Below, in pieces: positions 23,217 through 31,470 of a stretch of 64,000 bases of DNA. Made by a program: the position numbers and the translations under genes. The notes beneath the pieces are model-generated. The model was not told the origin of the DNA, did not search any database, and saw only the letters and a program-made list of their open reading frames with translations. The stretch is from Poriferisodalis sp965208485 (lineage in GTDB: Bacteria > Actinomycetota > Acidimicrobiia > Acidimicrobiales > Poriferisodalaceae): positions 4,426,686-4,490,685 of the forward strand of contig NZ_OZ242344.1 in the NCBI RefSeq assembly GCF_965208485.1. The letters are read 5' to 3'. Positions within the stretch are counted from its first letter, which is position 1, and each line of letters starts with the position of its first letter.

Positions 23217-23977
23217 CAGGGCCAGCGCCGACCGCCGTCGTCAGCGGGGAACTTGCCGAACGAGGCCAGCCACTCGGCCCGATCGGTCAGCGCGTCGAAC
23301 TCGGCCGGACGCAGCCAGTCGGCCAGCGATTCGGGCGGGTCGGCAGCTCTCGTGATAGCTGCAGCCAGATCGTCGTCGAATGCCTCGCCGCCGAAGTCCC
23401 AGATGACCGTGCGCAGCTTGAAATCGCTCGCAAAGCAGAGCCCTTGGTCGATCCCGTAGATCGGCCCCCAACGCGACGCAAGGCAATGACCCGACTTGCG
23501 GTCGGTGTTGTTCGCGATGAGGTCGAACGCGCAGATCCTGCGAAGGTCGGCGTGGTGCCGGTCCTCGGAGACCAGCGTGAAGTAGTGCTCTTCGAAGTGT
23601 GCGTCGATGAACAGCTGGACCGATCCCACGCCGAACGGACCGTCGCGCTCCACGGTGGGCGGGATGACGCTCCAGCCGAGCGCGTGGGACAGCTCGAAGG
23701 CGGCGATCTCGCGGCGATACAGCCCAGAGGGGAAGTCCCACAGCGGCCGTTCGCCTCGCTCGGGCTTGTAGATCGCAGCGGTGGAGGTTGTCGGGTGGCT
23801 GACCTGCACCAAGAACGTTGCATTGCTGCTGTATGGCATCCGCCCGAGCACCGAGATCTCGCCCTCGCGCAGCAGCCGCAGTGCGTTGGCTGTCGACGCA
23901 TCCCAGATGACCGGCAGCTCGAGTTGTGTGCCGTCTTCGTTCTTCGGCAACAGGTGATGCGGGGCCGGTTCGCTCAC
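23204..23977 (-). CDS. SCO1664-family protein (PI3K-like fold)
   Basis: 257 residues from GTG 23977, where AGGGG lies 5 bases upstream; the frame extends to 24046 without conserved sequence. Landmarks of the family are ISVLGRMPYSSNATFLV, AIYKPERGERPLWDFP, CAFDLIANNTDRKSGHC and YGIDQGLCF, a kinase-like fold related to phosphatidylinositol 3/4-kinases. Its biochemical role is not established to my knowledge. In actinobacteria it sits beside DUF3090 and an MSMEG_4193-type phosphomutase, as here. Its 3' end lies in the 30-bp repeat array. Confidence 0.85.
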   Translation of the reverse strand: MSEPAPHHLLPKNEDGTQLELPVIWDASTANALRLLREGEISVLGRMPYSSNATFLVQVSHPTTSTAAIYKPERGERPLWDFPSGLYRREIAAFELSHALGWSVIPPTVERDGPFGVGSVQLFIDAHFEEHYFTLVSEDRHHADLRRICAFDLIANNTDRKSGHCLASRWGPIYGIDQGLCFASDFKLRTVIWDFGGEAFDDDLAAAITRAADPPESLADWLRPAEFDALTDRAEWLASFGKFPADDGGRRWPWPLV

Positions 23978-24099
23978 GCCGACCCCTAGAGGCTGAGCCG
24001 ATAGGCGAAGCCGTGGCCCGAGCGGCCCGTGAGCGACAGCGAACAAGAGCGGGAAGCGACTGCTGCGACCGCGAGAAGGCTCACTCTCCGCGTTTCCTC

Positions 24100-24615
24100 T
24101 CAGTCGCGCGGCGGCCGGTGCCCGTTGCGCATGCCGAAGTCGCGCCCTTCTTCCACCAGCAGCAGTGCCTGCTGCGCGAACCCCAGCGCCAACGCGTAGT
24201 CGAGATGGAAGCGGGCGCGACCCCCGCTGTGCTCATCGTCATCGACTGCGGCGGCCTCGTCCTCATCAGGGTCGGGGCCGAGCGCTTCGTCGGTCTCGCT
24301 GTCATCGATCTCTTCGGCGATGACCACGATCACCTTGCCTTCGGTGTCCATGCCCGTCGCCAGGCGACCGACGGTCCACGCGGCAGCCACCGGCTCTGCC
24401 AGTTCGCCGACGGGGGTCGCGGGACCGTCGTAGTTCTCGCTTTCCAGCAGTTCGCTGAGCAGGTTCGCCAGCGCCCAGACCTGGCCCTTCTCGAGCTTGA
24501 GCGACACGATGTGGCCTGCTTCTGCCGCCTGCAGGAAGAAGATCCGCTGGCCGGGCGGCCCGACGGTGCCCGCCACGAAGCTGTCCGGATTGCGCAGGTC
24601 GAAGTCGTCAGTCAT
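24100..24615 (-). CDS. DUF3090 family protein
   Basis: 171 residues. Starts MTDDFDLRNPDSFVAGTVGPPGQRIFFLQA and later has VSLKLEKGQVWALA, the typical DUF3090 beginning. A central acidic insert (DPDEDEAAAVDDDEHSGG) precedes ARFHLDYALALGFAQQALLLVEEGR. Function unknown. The start overlaps the phosphomutase stop, so the cluster phosphomutase-DUF3090-SCO1664 is likely one operon, conserved across actinobacteria. Confidence 0.88.
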   Translation of the reverse strand: MTDDFDLRNPDSFVAGTVGPPGQRIFFLQAAEAGHIVSLKLEKGQVWALANLLSELLESENYDGPATPVGELAEPVAAAWTVGRLATGMDTEGKVIVVIAEEIDDSETDEALGPDPDEDEAAAVDDDEHSGGRARFHLDYALALGFAQQALLLVEEGRDFGMRNGHRPPRD

Positions 24616-25250
24616 GCCGGGGAGAGTGCTGCGAGGTCCGACGTGCTGTTGGTGGCCAGCACCATGGGACCGTCATTGGCGTACAGGATCGCAGTAACCG
24701 AGCATGGCGACACCATGATCCGCTGGAACAGATCGAGATGGGTTCCCATCGCATCTGCAACGAGCGCCCTGATGGGGTCGGCATGACTCACGGCGACCAC
24801 GGTCGATCCGCGGTGACGACTCGCCAGATCGCTGGCGGTCGCGGCGATGCGCGCCTGCATCTGGCGGAAGGTCTCGCCCTCGGGGAAGCCGAAGCCGCTG
24901 GGGTAGCGCTGCACCTGCGACCAGGCGGCGAGCTTGCGCAGCTGGTTGAGCTTTCGGCCTGTCCAGCGGCCCATGTCCGCCTCGTTGAGGCCGTCGTGCG
25001 TCCGCACCGTGCGGCTCACCGCTGCAGCGATAGGGGCTGCAGTCTCCTGTGCCCGCTCCAGCGGGCTGGCGTAGACCGCCGCGACCCCTTTGCGCAGCGC
25101 AGCGATGCGCTCGGCGGCTCGTTGTGCCTGCTGTCGTCCTGCATCAGAGAGATGCACACCCGCCCGCCGGCCGTACAGTTCGACGCCCGTCGTGGGGGTC
25201 AGACCGTGGCGCACGAGCAGCAACAGCGTGGGGCGGGGGCTCCGGGGCAC
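24612..25250 (-). CDS. Histidine-phosphatase superfamily protein (MSMEG_4193-like phosphomutase)
   Basis: 212 residues from GTG 25250, chosen because the conserved LLLLVRHGLTPTTG begins soon after; the frame remains open to 25451 with Arg-rich, non-conserved sequence. RHG carries the phospho-accepting His; SPLERAQETA, GRWTGRKLNQL, FPEGETF and VSHADPIRAL complete the fold. Substrate unknown. Divergent from the uracil-DNA glycosylase gene with 59 bases between starts. Confidence 0.85.
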   Translation of the reverse strand: MPRSPRPTLLLLVRHGLTPTTGVELYGRRAGVHLSDAGRQQAQRAAERIAALRKGVAAVYASPLERAQETAAPIAAAVSRTVRTHDGLNEADMGRWTGRKLNQLRKLAAWSQVQRYPSGFGFPEGETFRQMQARIAATASDLASRHRGSTVVAVSHADPIRALVADAMGTHLDLFQRIMVSPCSVTAILYANDGPMVLATNSTSDLAALSPA

Positions 25251-25309
25251 CGTGCTGACGCTACTGGCCTGCGTCGTGCGAGTTCGGTGCCGGCTGGCAC
25301 ACTCCCACG

Positions 25310-26062
25310 ATGGCCGCTGATTCCAAAGGCGACGCCGGCGCACCCAGTTCGGCGGCATTGCGCCTGCTGAGCGCTGAGATCGGGGCGTGCAAGCGCTGCG
25401 AACGGCTGGTGGCATGGCGCACCCAGACAGCGACGCAGAAGCGTGCGGCATTTGCCGACGAGGACTACTGGGGCTGCGGTGTGCCGGGGTTCGGCGATCC
25501 CGGCGCCGCCGTCGTGCTGGTGGGACTCGCGCCCGCAGCGCACGGCGCGAACCGAACGGGCCGCATGTTCACCGGCGATCGCTCGGGCGATTTCCTCTAC
25601 GCCGCCCTGCACCGCTGCGGCTTTGCCAACCAGCCCACGTCGGTACATGCCGGCGACGGGCTCGAGCTGCGCGATGCCTACATCACTGCGGCGGTGCGCT
25701 GCGCGCCGCCGGCCAACAAGCCCGCGCCCGAAGAGCGGGACGCCTGCCGGCCTTTCTTGGAGCGTGAGCTGGCGCTGCTGGGCAATGCGCGCGTCGCGAT
25801 TGTCCTCGGTGCGTTCGCGTACGGGGTGCTGTGCACCCTGGCCCACATCCGGCCCCGGCCTCGTTTCGGCCACGGCGTCGTCGTCGCTATGCCTACCGCA
25901 GACCGCTCAGGCAGGGCTGGGGGCTTGGGCGGCATCTCGCACATCGTGTGCTCGTTCCATCCGAGCCAGCAGAACACGTTCACCGGCCGTCTCACCGCCG
26001 ACATGACAGATACGGTGCTGCGCGATGCGCGCCGGCTGGCCAACCTGCCGCTCGTCGACTGA
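25310..26062 (+). CDS. Uracil-DNA glycosylase, UdgB/family 5-like
   Basis: 250 residues. CKRCERL near residues 27-33 and further Cys at conserved places suggest the iron-sulfur cluster of families 4 and 5. The active-site motif VGLAPAAHGANRTGRMFTGD, with Ala where family 4 has an acidic residue, and the later SFHPSQQNTFTGRL fit family 5 (UdgB), which removes uracil and other deaminated bases from DNA. ATG 25310. Lipoprotein gene follows. Confidence 0.87.
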   Translation: MAADSKGDAGAPSSAALRLLSAEIGACKRCERLVAWRTQTATQKRAAFADEDYWGCGVPGFGDPGAAVVLVGLAPAAHGANRTGRMFTGDRSGDFLYAALHRCGFANQPTSVHAGDGLELRDAYITAAVRCAPPANKPAPEERDACRPFLERELALLGNARVAIVLGAFAYGVLCTLAHIRPRPRFGHGVVVAMPTADRSGRAGGLGGISHIVCSFHPSQQNTFTGRLTADMTDTVLRDARRLANLPLVD

Positions 26063-26093
26063 GCTCTCTGGGGCGTCGGCGCGGCGGTCCGCA

Positions 26094-26678
26094 TTGCGGC
26101 CGATCGTCCGGAGGGCCGCATCGGTGCTGGTGCTGCTCGGCGTCGCCGCCTGTTCAGCGACCGTGGTCGAGGTGGAACCCGCTCCCACCGGTGCGGGCGC
26201 GACCCCCACGGATGTGCCACTGGGCAATCCGGGCACGCTTGCGTCGCCGACGCAGCCTGCTGAGAGCGGTTCGGGGCTGCTCGCGATCGAACCTCTGACG
26301 GCGTTCATGGATGCGTGCGTTGCCGACGCCGGTCTGGTCGGGCCCTGCCATTGCGCCGCCTCGCGGATGGAGGGCAGCCTGAGCGAGATCGATCTCGTGG
26401 TGTTCGAGGACCGCATGACAGGCGCGTTGGAGTTCTCGCCCGACCTCGCGTCCGCGCTGGTCGACTGTCGTGACGCACCGCCGCCGCCTGCGTGGTCCCA
26501 AGCTCGGCAGCAGCTGTACCTCGACGAGTGCTCTGCCGGCGCCGATCGCCTGAAGATCCTGTGCGCCTGCTCGCTTGCCCGCGCTCAGGACGTCGTGCCG
26601 GCACACCGGCTGGGCGACTTCCTGGCGAGCACCGAGGTGCAGCCCGACATCGTCGACTTCATCAACGAGTGCGTCTGA
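26094..26678 (+). CDS. Putative lipoprotein, unknown function
   Basis: 194 residues from TTG 26094, which yields a compact signal peptide (RPIVRRAASVLVLLGVAAC) with lipobox LGVAAC. An in-frame ATG at 26025 would overlap the upstream gene and give an overlong n-region. The mature part has six further Cys in CVADAGLVGPCHCAASR, LVDC, ECSAG and ILCACSLAR patterns, suggesting disulfides in a helical extracytoplasmic domain. No family recognised. Its 3' end converges on the FrhB-like gene. Confidence 0.65.
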   Translation: MRPIVRRAASVLVLLGVAACSATVVEVEPAPTGAGATPTDVPLGNPGTLASPTQPAESGSGLLAIEPLTAFMDACVADAGLVGPCHCAASRMEGSLSEIDLVVFEDRMTGALEFSPDLASALVDCRDAPPPPAWSQARQQLYLDECSAGADRLKILCACSLARAQDVVPAHRLGDFLASTEVQPDIVDFINECV

Positions 26679-26699
26679 GGGTGTCGTGCCGGCGAGGAG

Positions 26700-27884
26700 C
26701 TATTTCTTGGTTGGTTCGGGCAGCAGCGCTGGCTTGTCCCACGCGAATTTCGGCCAGCGGACCCGCGACTTCTCGCTGAGCTTGTGCATCAACGCGATGG
26801 CACCGGGGTCTTCGTCGCCGGGACGGCCGATGAGCGACCCGTCGGCGAGCATCTTCATGATGATCTCGCGGCCGATGTCGGTGCGGACGATCGTGAGCGT
26901 CCAGTCGTTGTACTTGCCGATGCCGCCGGTGGAGATATCGGCGTGCTCGGCAGCGAAGTCGGGGCAGTGGATGCAGCCCTCGCGCGTCCACGCATGGCAC
27001 TCCTTGAGGTTGATCTCGTAGTAGCCGCCGTCGTGGGTCCAGATCTGGAACACGCCCTTGATGTTCGTCTTGCGGATGCGATGACGGTCGAGTCCGTACT
27101 TCTGCTCGAAGAGCTCTTCGAAGATCGCCTCGTCGAACGACTTCGAGCACAGCAGCCCGATGTTCAGCACGAACCGGTTGCCGACCTTGCCGACCTTGCG
27201 TGACTTGGCGACCGGCACGATCGAGCTCTGGCAGCTCATGCCGACGAGGGCGAGCTTGCGGGCGCCGGCTTCGACGGCTTCGTTGTACGCCAGCGTGTTG
27301 GCCGAATAGGTGTAGCGGCTGCCGGCACCCCGCAGCACGTCCTCCCGGTTGAAGGCCACCCCCGGCGAGGCAGTCCACTGGTTGCCTTCGCCTTCGCCCA
27401 CGTAGGACGTCAGGGCGGCGTCGATGTAGCCGTGGTCGAGCGCCCAGATGAGGATGGCCGAGACCAGGCCGCCGTCCTGGCCGATCTCGTGGACGTACTC
27501 GTCAGAGGCCCGCGTGAGGATGATGTCCTTGAAGACGCCCGAGGGTTCTTCGGCGGTGCGATGGCGGCCGAACATGAAGTCGTCGGCCTCGTCCTCCCAG
27601 GTGCGGAACCGGGGGCAGGCCCGGGTGCAGCTCGTGCAGCCCTTCTGGCCGTGACCGCAGTCCGCGAGCCCGAGCTCGTCTTCGAGATGGAACGGTGTGA
27701 AGCCGCCCCCGATGTGCTCGTAGCCGATGACGTCGTGCGGGCAGGAGATGACGCAGCCGGCGCAGCCGGTGCACAGTCCGGTGGTGATGACCTCGTCGTA
27801 CAGCTCCTTCCACTGGAACGTCCAGCGCTGCGGCGCTCCGTTGGATGCGGGAGGGGCCTCAGTCGTTTCCCCGGTCATTGCCAT
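26700..27884 (-). CDS. F420 hydrogenase/dehydrogenase beta subunit-like (FrhB) protein
   Basis: 394 residues. The N-terminal ferredoxin-like portion has CTGCAGCVISCP (Cys 38, 41, 44, 48) and CTSCTRACP (83, 86, 90) for two iron-sulfur clusters. The rest matches the FrhB N- and C-domains (IGQDGGLVSAIL, LVGMSCQSSIVP, CIHCPDF...ADISTGGIG). Relatives pass electrons between F420, flavin and iron-sulfur partners; without hydrogenase subunits nearby this is probably an F420-linked reductase of unknown substrate. Divergent from the PPOX-class F420 protein at 28003. Confidence 0.87.
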   Translation of the reverse strand: MAMTGETTEAPPASNGAPQRWTFQWKELYDEVITTGLCTGCAGCVISCPHDVIGYEHIGGGFTPFHLEDELGLADCGHGQKGCTSCTRACPRFRTWEDEADDFMFGRHRTAEEPSGVFKDIILTRASDEYVHEIGQDGGLVSAILIWALDHGYIDAALTSYVGEGEGNQWTASPGVAFNREDVLRGAGSRYTYSANTLAYNEAVEAGARKLALVGMSCQSSIVPVAKSRKVGKVGNRFVLNIGLLCSKSFDEAIFEELFEQKYGLDRHRIRKTNIKGVFQIWTHDGGYYEINLKECHAWTREGCIHCPDFAAEHADISTGGIGKYNDWTLTIVRTDIGREIIMKMLADGSLIGRPGDEDPGAIALMHKLSEKSRVRWPKFAWDKPALLPEPTKK

Positions 27885-28002
27885 GTCGCCAGACTACGGC
27901 AGCCGTCTCAGGAACGAACAGCGACCACCTCGCAGGGCGACACGATCGGTCTTGGCGCGCAGAACGCTGAAACCGCTGCTCAGGGCTCTAGGGTGGCCCG
28001 CC

Positions 28003-28419
28003 GTGACCGAGGCTGAACTGCTGGAGCTGCTGTCTGAGGGACGGGTGGCAACCCTCGCGACAATCCGGTCCGACGGGCGCGTCGACTTGGTGCCATGCAC
28101 CTATGCGTTCGAGGACGATGTCGTGGTGACCGCCGTCGACCACAAGCCCAAGACGACCATGGATCTCAAGCGGCTGGACAACGTTCGACGCTTCCCCGAG
28201 GTCACCATGCTGATCGAGCACTACGACGACGAGAACTGGGAGCGCCTGTGGTGGGTGCGCCTGCGAGGCCGAGCCGCGGTGCGCACCGAAGGCACGCAGT
28301 ATCGCAATGCGATCAAACTGCTGTGCGAGCGCTACCCGCAGTACGCCGCCGAGCCGCCGGTCGGCGCCGCCATCGTCATCCAGCGCACCGAACTGACCGG
28401 CTGGTCAGCGACGGCCTGA
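28003..28419 (+). CDS. PPOX-class F420-dependent oxidoreductase-like protein
   Basis: 138 residues from GTG 28003 with the split beta-barrel flavin/deazaflavin-binding pattern (GRVATLATIRSDGRVDLVPCTYAFEDD...HKPKTTMDLKRLDNVRRFPEVTMLIEHYD). It fits the TIGR03668-type actinobacterial subfamily. Such proteins bind F420 or FMN; substrate unknown. The frame is open upstream to 27727 but without conserved sequence. Divergent neighbour of the FrhB-like gene. Confidence 0.8.
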   Translation: MTEAELLELLSEGRVATLATIRSDGRVDLVPCTYAFEDDVVVTAVDHKPKTTMDLKRLDNVRRFPEVTMLIEHYDDENWERLWWVRLRGRAAVRTEGTQYRNAIKLLCERYPQYAAEPPVGAAIVIQRTELTGWSATA

Positions 28420-28432
28420 GCCGGCGCAGCGC

Positions 28433-28457
28433 CCCCGGCCGGCATAGTGCCGGCGCA
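28433..28457. repeat. 25-bp direct repeat, left copy, with hairpin
   Basis: Matches 29461-29485 with one mismatch (CCCCGGCCGGCATAGTGCCG... here). It contains the stem GCCGGCA/TGCCGGC around 3 nt and lies 13 bases after the preceding gene's stop. The two copies bracket the Panacea antitoxin pair. They may be terminators, or boundaries of an inserted cassette. Confidence 0.7.
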
Positions 28458-28574
28458 TAGAGCTCGGCCGGCACCGAAGGCAGGCATCGCCCGCTCGCGA
28501 ACGGATCCTCGAACCACTCGTCGGGGCACAGCCGGCTGTGATGCTCCGCCAACAAATCACACCCCCCTCCTACG

Positions 28575-29135
28575 ATGGACCTCGTGGATGTCGCTTACGT
28601 CGAGGACAAGTTCGCTGAGCTGCTGCTGCATGTCGCTGCTCGGTTGCAGGGCGACCTCGCAGGGGGCGCTACAAAGCTCAATAAGGTGTTGTTCTTCGTC
28701 GAGTTCACGCACTTGCGGCGGCATCACGAGGTGGTATCGGGCTGTCAGTTCCAGAAGCTCCCTCACGGGCCGGCTCCGCATCAGCTGCTCCCAGTCCGGC
28801 GACGGCTGATCGACTCCGGCGCAGCTGAGTTGATCGAGGAGGACTTTCTCGGCCGCCCTCAGCACCGATTGGTGCCGAAGCGCGATGCAGATCTGACTTG
28901 GTTCACGGACGCGGAGATGCAGACCGTCTCCGATGTGCTCGCCCAGCTGGAGGGGATGACGGGTACGCAGGTCAGCGAGCTTTCTCATCAGGAGCCAGGT
29001 TGGCGGCTGACCGAGATTGGCGAGACGATCCCGTTCTCGACTGCCTTCCTCGACTTTCCGCAAACTGCGACCCCGACCAGCGAGCGGCTTTCCCAGTCGG
29101 TTGCGGAGCGATACGGGTTGGCGACCGCCGGTTGA
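28575..29135 (+). CDS. Panacea (SocA-like, DUF4065) antitoxin-type protein
   Basis: 186 residues. The segment TKLNKVLFFVEFTHLRRHH...FQKLPHGPAPHQLLPVRRRLI is typical of the Panacea/SocA domain, found as a versatile antitoxin domain next to unrelated toxins. The second half is longer than a minimal Panacea domain. TGA overlaps the next gene's ATG by one base (TGATG), strongly suggesting a two-gene unit. Flanked by matching 25-bp repeats and next to a tRNA gene, so probably acquired. Confidence 0.8.
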   Translation: MDLVDVAYVEDKFAELLLHVAARLQGDLAGGATKLNKVLFFVEFTHLRRHHEVVSGCQFQKLPHGPAPHQLLPVRRRLIDSGAAELIEEDFLGRPQHRLVPKRDADLTWFTDAEMQTVSDVLAQLEGMTGTQVSELSHQEPGWRLTEIGETIPFSTAFLDFPQTATPTSERLSQSVAERYGLATAG

Positions 29136-29452
29136 TGTTCGAGGTTCGTGTCGGCGAGGCCGCAGCCGACAAGGTCACGAGGACGTACGGTCCCGAGCGA
29201 AGCGCGGGCGGGCGGCCGTCGGAGTGGGATTTCTGGTCCGGACCCCTCGCTGCTGCGCTCATCGGGTTCCGGGACTTCGAGAATCTGCTGTTCGACTTCT
29301 ACCCGGAGATCCGTACGCTCCACATCATCGACCCGGTCTTTGGGGCTCTGGTGTTCGCTGGCGTGCTCGTGGAGCCAGGTGTGGTCGAGATCGCCGACTT
29401 CGAGGTCGACCCTGACTATTGGGACATGATCGAAGACGACCCGAACGACTGA
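29135..29452 (+). CDS. Putative toxin partner of the Panacea antitoxin (unknown family)
   Basis: 105 residues from ATG 29135. Acidic alpha/beta-looking protein (FEVRVGEAAADKV... EWDFWSGPL... LVFAGVLVEPGVVEIADFEVDPDYW) ending in a run of Asp. No family is recognised. The toxin role is inferred only from its position as the second gene, coupled by a one-base overlap, since Panacea proteins are usually paired with a toxin. It could instead be an accessory protein. Confidence 0.6.
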   Translation: MFEVRVGEAAADKVTRTYGPERSAGGRPSEWDFWSGPLAAALIGFRDFENLLFDFYPEIRTLHIIDPVFGALVFAGVLVEPGVVEIADFEVDPDYWDMIEDDPND

Positions 29453-29460
29453 ACCGACTG

Positions 29461-29485
29461 CCCCGGCCGGCATGGTGCCGGCGCA
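29461..29485. repeat. 25-bp direct repeat, right copy, with hairpin
   Basis: Matches 28433-28457 with one mismatch (CCCCGGCCGGCATGGTGCCG... here), 8 bases after the preceding stop and directly abutting the 3' end of tRNA-Arg. It contains the same 7-bp stem GCCGGCA/TGCCGGC, usable as a transcript end for both converging transcripts. Confidence 0.7.
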
Positions 29486-29486
29486 G

Positions 29487-29558
29487 CGCCCTCGGCAGGA
29501 TTCGAACCTGCGCACATGGCTCCGGAGGCCACTGCTCTATCCCCTGAGCTACGAGGGC
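29487..29558 (-). tRNA. tRNA-Arg (anticodon CCG)
   Basis: 72 nt. Acceptor GCCCTCG/CGAGGGC, D-stem GCTC/GAGC, anticodon stem GTGGC/GCCAT (one G-U) with loop CTCCGGA, giving anticodon CCG (codon CGG); T-arm GCAGG-TTCGAAT-CCTGC. The 3' CCA is not encoded. It is divergent from argS, whose start lies 210 bases away. Confidence 0.95.
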
Positions 29559-29768
29559 TAGAGGTCCGGCTGGATTCGATTCCCGGACCCGATGCCCGGT
29601 CAAGCTATCGACCGCTCTCGCGCCCCACTCTGGCGGCGACTGCTCGTTTCCACAGCCTCACCGCCCCGTAGCGCCGCAGCGGCGGCCCAGCGACTGCCAC
29701 GCGGCACTGCATTCGCGAGGCAGAAAATGGCCCCGAGTTCGTGGGGATGCAGGGGTAGCGTCGCTTCG

Positions 29769-31451
29769 ATGATGGAAGCTGAGTTGAGGCTTGCGATCTC
29801 GAGCGCACTCGAGTGCCTCGGCGTGCACGTTGACCCGTCGCGCCTCGGCCTCGAACGTCCGGCACGCGTCGATCATGGCGACTGGTCCACGAACGCAGCG
29901 CTGGTGAACGCGAGGAGCGCCCGGATGGCGCCTCGCGAGCTGGCAGAGCGGCTTGCCGCAGAGCTCGACGGTGCCGGATTGCCACATCTCGAGCGAGCCG
30001 AGGTGGCGGGACCCGGCTTCGTGAACCTGTACCTGTCGCCGACCTGGCTGCACGAAGTGCTCGGAGCGGTGCTGCGCCTCGGCGCCGATGCCTACGCGCG
30101 CCACGACCTCGGTGCCGGCCAGACGGTCAATCTCGAGTTCGTGTCGGCAAATCCCACCGGGCCGCTGCATGCTGGCGGCGGTCGCTGGGGGGCCTTCGGC
30201 GACAGCCTGGCCCGCCTGTTCCGCCGCTGCGGCTACGAGACCCACACCGAGTACTACGTCAATGACCGCGGCACCCAGATGGAGCTGTTCGGGCGTTCCT
30301 TGGCGGCCCGACTGGTTGGCCGGCCAGTGCCCGACGACGGTTACCACGGCGAGTACGTCGCCGAGTGGGCGAAGGAGCTCGCGACAGAGCTGGGGGCTGG
30401 CCCTTCATTGGGTGAGGCTGATCTCGGGGCGGCGCTCGATGCGCTCGGCGGCTCGGCCTACGCGACGTCGTGGGGACGTGACCGGGCGCTTCGTGATGTG
30501 AGCGAAGCGCTTGAAGCGATGAACGTCGGCTTCGACCACTGGCAGAGCGAGAACGAGCTGGTGGCTTCCGGCGCCATGGACGACATCATCGGGCGCCTGA
30601 GCGACGCCGGCTGGACCTACACCTCTGACGGCGCCGAATGGCTCGCGACCAGCAAGTTCGAGGACTCCAAGGACCGGGTGCTGCGACGCAGCGACGGCGA
30701 GCCCACGTATTTCTTGCCCGACATCGCGTACCACCACCAGAAGTTCCGTCGCGGTGACCGCGATATCGGCTTGGTGATCGACGTGCTGGGGGCGGACCAC
30801 CACGGCTACGTGCCTCGCATCGCCGCTGCCATGCAGATGCTCGGGCACCTGCCCGAGTCCTATGAGGCCATCGTCGGCCAGAACGTGACGCTGATGCGTG
30901 ACGGCGAGGTCATCGAGCTGTCCAAGCGCACCGGCACCATGGTCGAGGTGCGCGAGCTCATCGATGCTGTGGGCCCAGACGTGGCGCGCTTTGCGTTCCT
31001 GCTGCAGTCGATCGACTCGCGCCAGACCATCGACATCGACCTGCTGTCGGCCCAAGCGGCAGAGAATCCCGTCTTCTACGTGCAGTACGCGCACGCCCGG
31101 ATTGCCTCGGTCGCCCGGCGCGCCGAGTCGATGGGGGTCGCACCCGTGCCGCCGGCGGGCACCGATCTGGGAACGCTGATCGGCGGGCGGGAAGTGGCGC
31201 TGCTGCGGGCGCTCGAAGTGCTGCCGTCAGTGGTCGAGATCGCGCTGCGCGAGCGGGCGCCCCACAAAGTGACGACCTGGGTGCGCGACCTTGCAGCAGC
31301 CTTCCACGGCTTCTACCACGACTGCCCGATCTTGCACAGCGACAACCCGCCGGAGGTGCGCGACGCCCGGCTGTGCCTCACCGAGGGCACGCGGATCGGC
31401 TTGGCGATCGGTCTCGGGTTGCTCGGCGTGAACGCGCCCGAGGCAATGTGA
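29769..31451 (+). CDS. argS: Arginyl-tRNA synthetase
   Basis: 560 residues from ATG 29769 (MMEAELRLAISSALE), the normal beginning of the N-terminal additional domain; the frame is open further upstream but with unconserved sequence. Class I motifs: ANPTGPLHAGGGRW (HAGG at 134-137 in place of HIGH, as in mycobacterial ArgRS) and a KMSKS-like LSKRTGTMV. A C-terminal anticodon-binding DALR domain (ALRERAPHKVTTWV...FHGFY) completes it. It charges tRNA-Arg; a tRNA-Arg gene lies immediately upstream on the other strand. lysA follows after 19 bases. Confidence 0.96.
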   Translation: MMEAELRLAISSALECLGVHVDPSRLGLERPARVDHGDWSTNAALVNARSARMAPRELAERLAAELDGAGLPHLERAEVAGPGFVNLYLSPTWLHEVLGAVLRLGADAYARHDLGAGQTVNLEFVSANPTGPLHAGGGRWGAFGDSLARLFRRCGYETHTEYYVNDRGTQMELFGRSLAARLVGRPVPDDGYHGEYVAEWAKELATELGAGPSLGEADLGAALDALGGSAYATSWGRDRALRDVSEALEAMNVGFDHWQSENELVASGAMDDIIGRLSDAGWTYTSDGAEWLATSKFEDSKDRVLRRSDGEPTYFLPDIAYHHQKFRRGDRDIGLVIDVLGADHHGYVPRIAAAMQMLGHLPESYEAIVGQNVTLMRDGEVIELSKRTGTMVEVRELIDAVGPDVARFAFLLQSIDSRQTIDIDLLSAQAAENPVFYVQYAHARIASVARRAESMGVAPVPPAGTDLGTLIGGREVALLRALEVLPSVVEIALRERAPHKVTTWVRDLAAAFHGFYHDCPILHSDNPPEVRDARLCLTEGTRIGLAIGLGLLGVNAPEAM

Positions 31452-31470
31452 GCGTGGCGGAGGTCTGGCG

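Noticed and set aside
26700..28419. Hydrogenase or F420-reducing operon
   Set aside because: Only an FrhB-like protein and a PPOX-class protein are present; no hydrogenase large or small subunit or maturation genes are visible.
30100..30200. ArgRS HAGG instead of HIGH as an inactivating change
   Set aside because: To my knowledge mycobacterial ArgRS also has HxGG here; the rest of the enzyme is intact.
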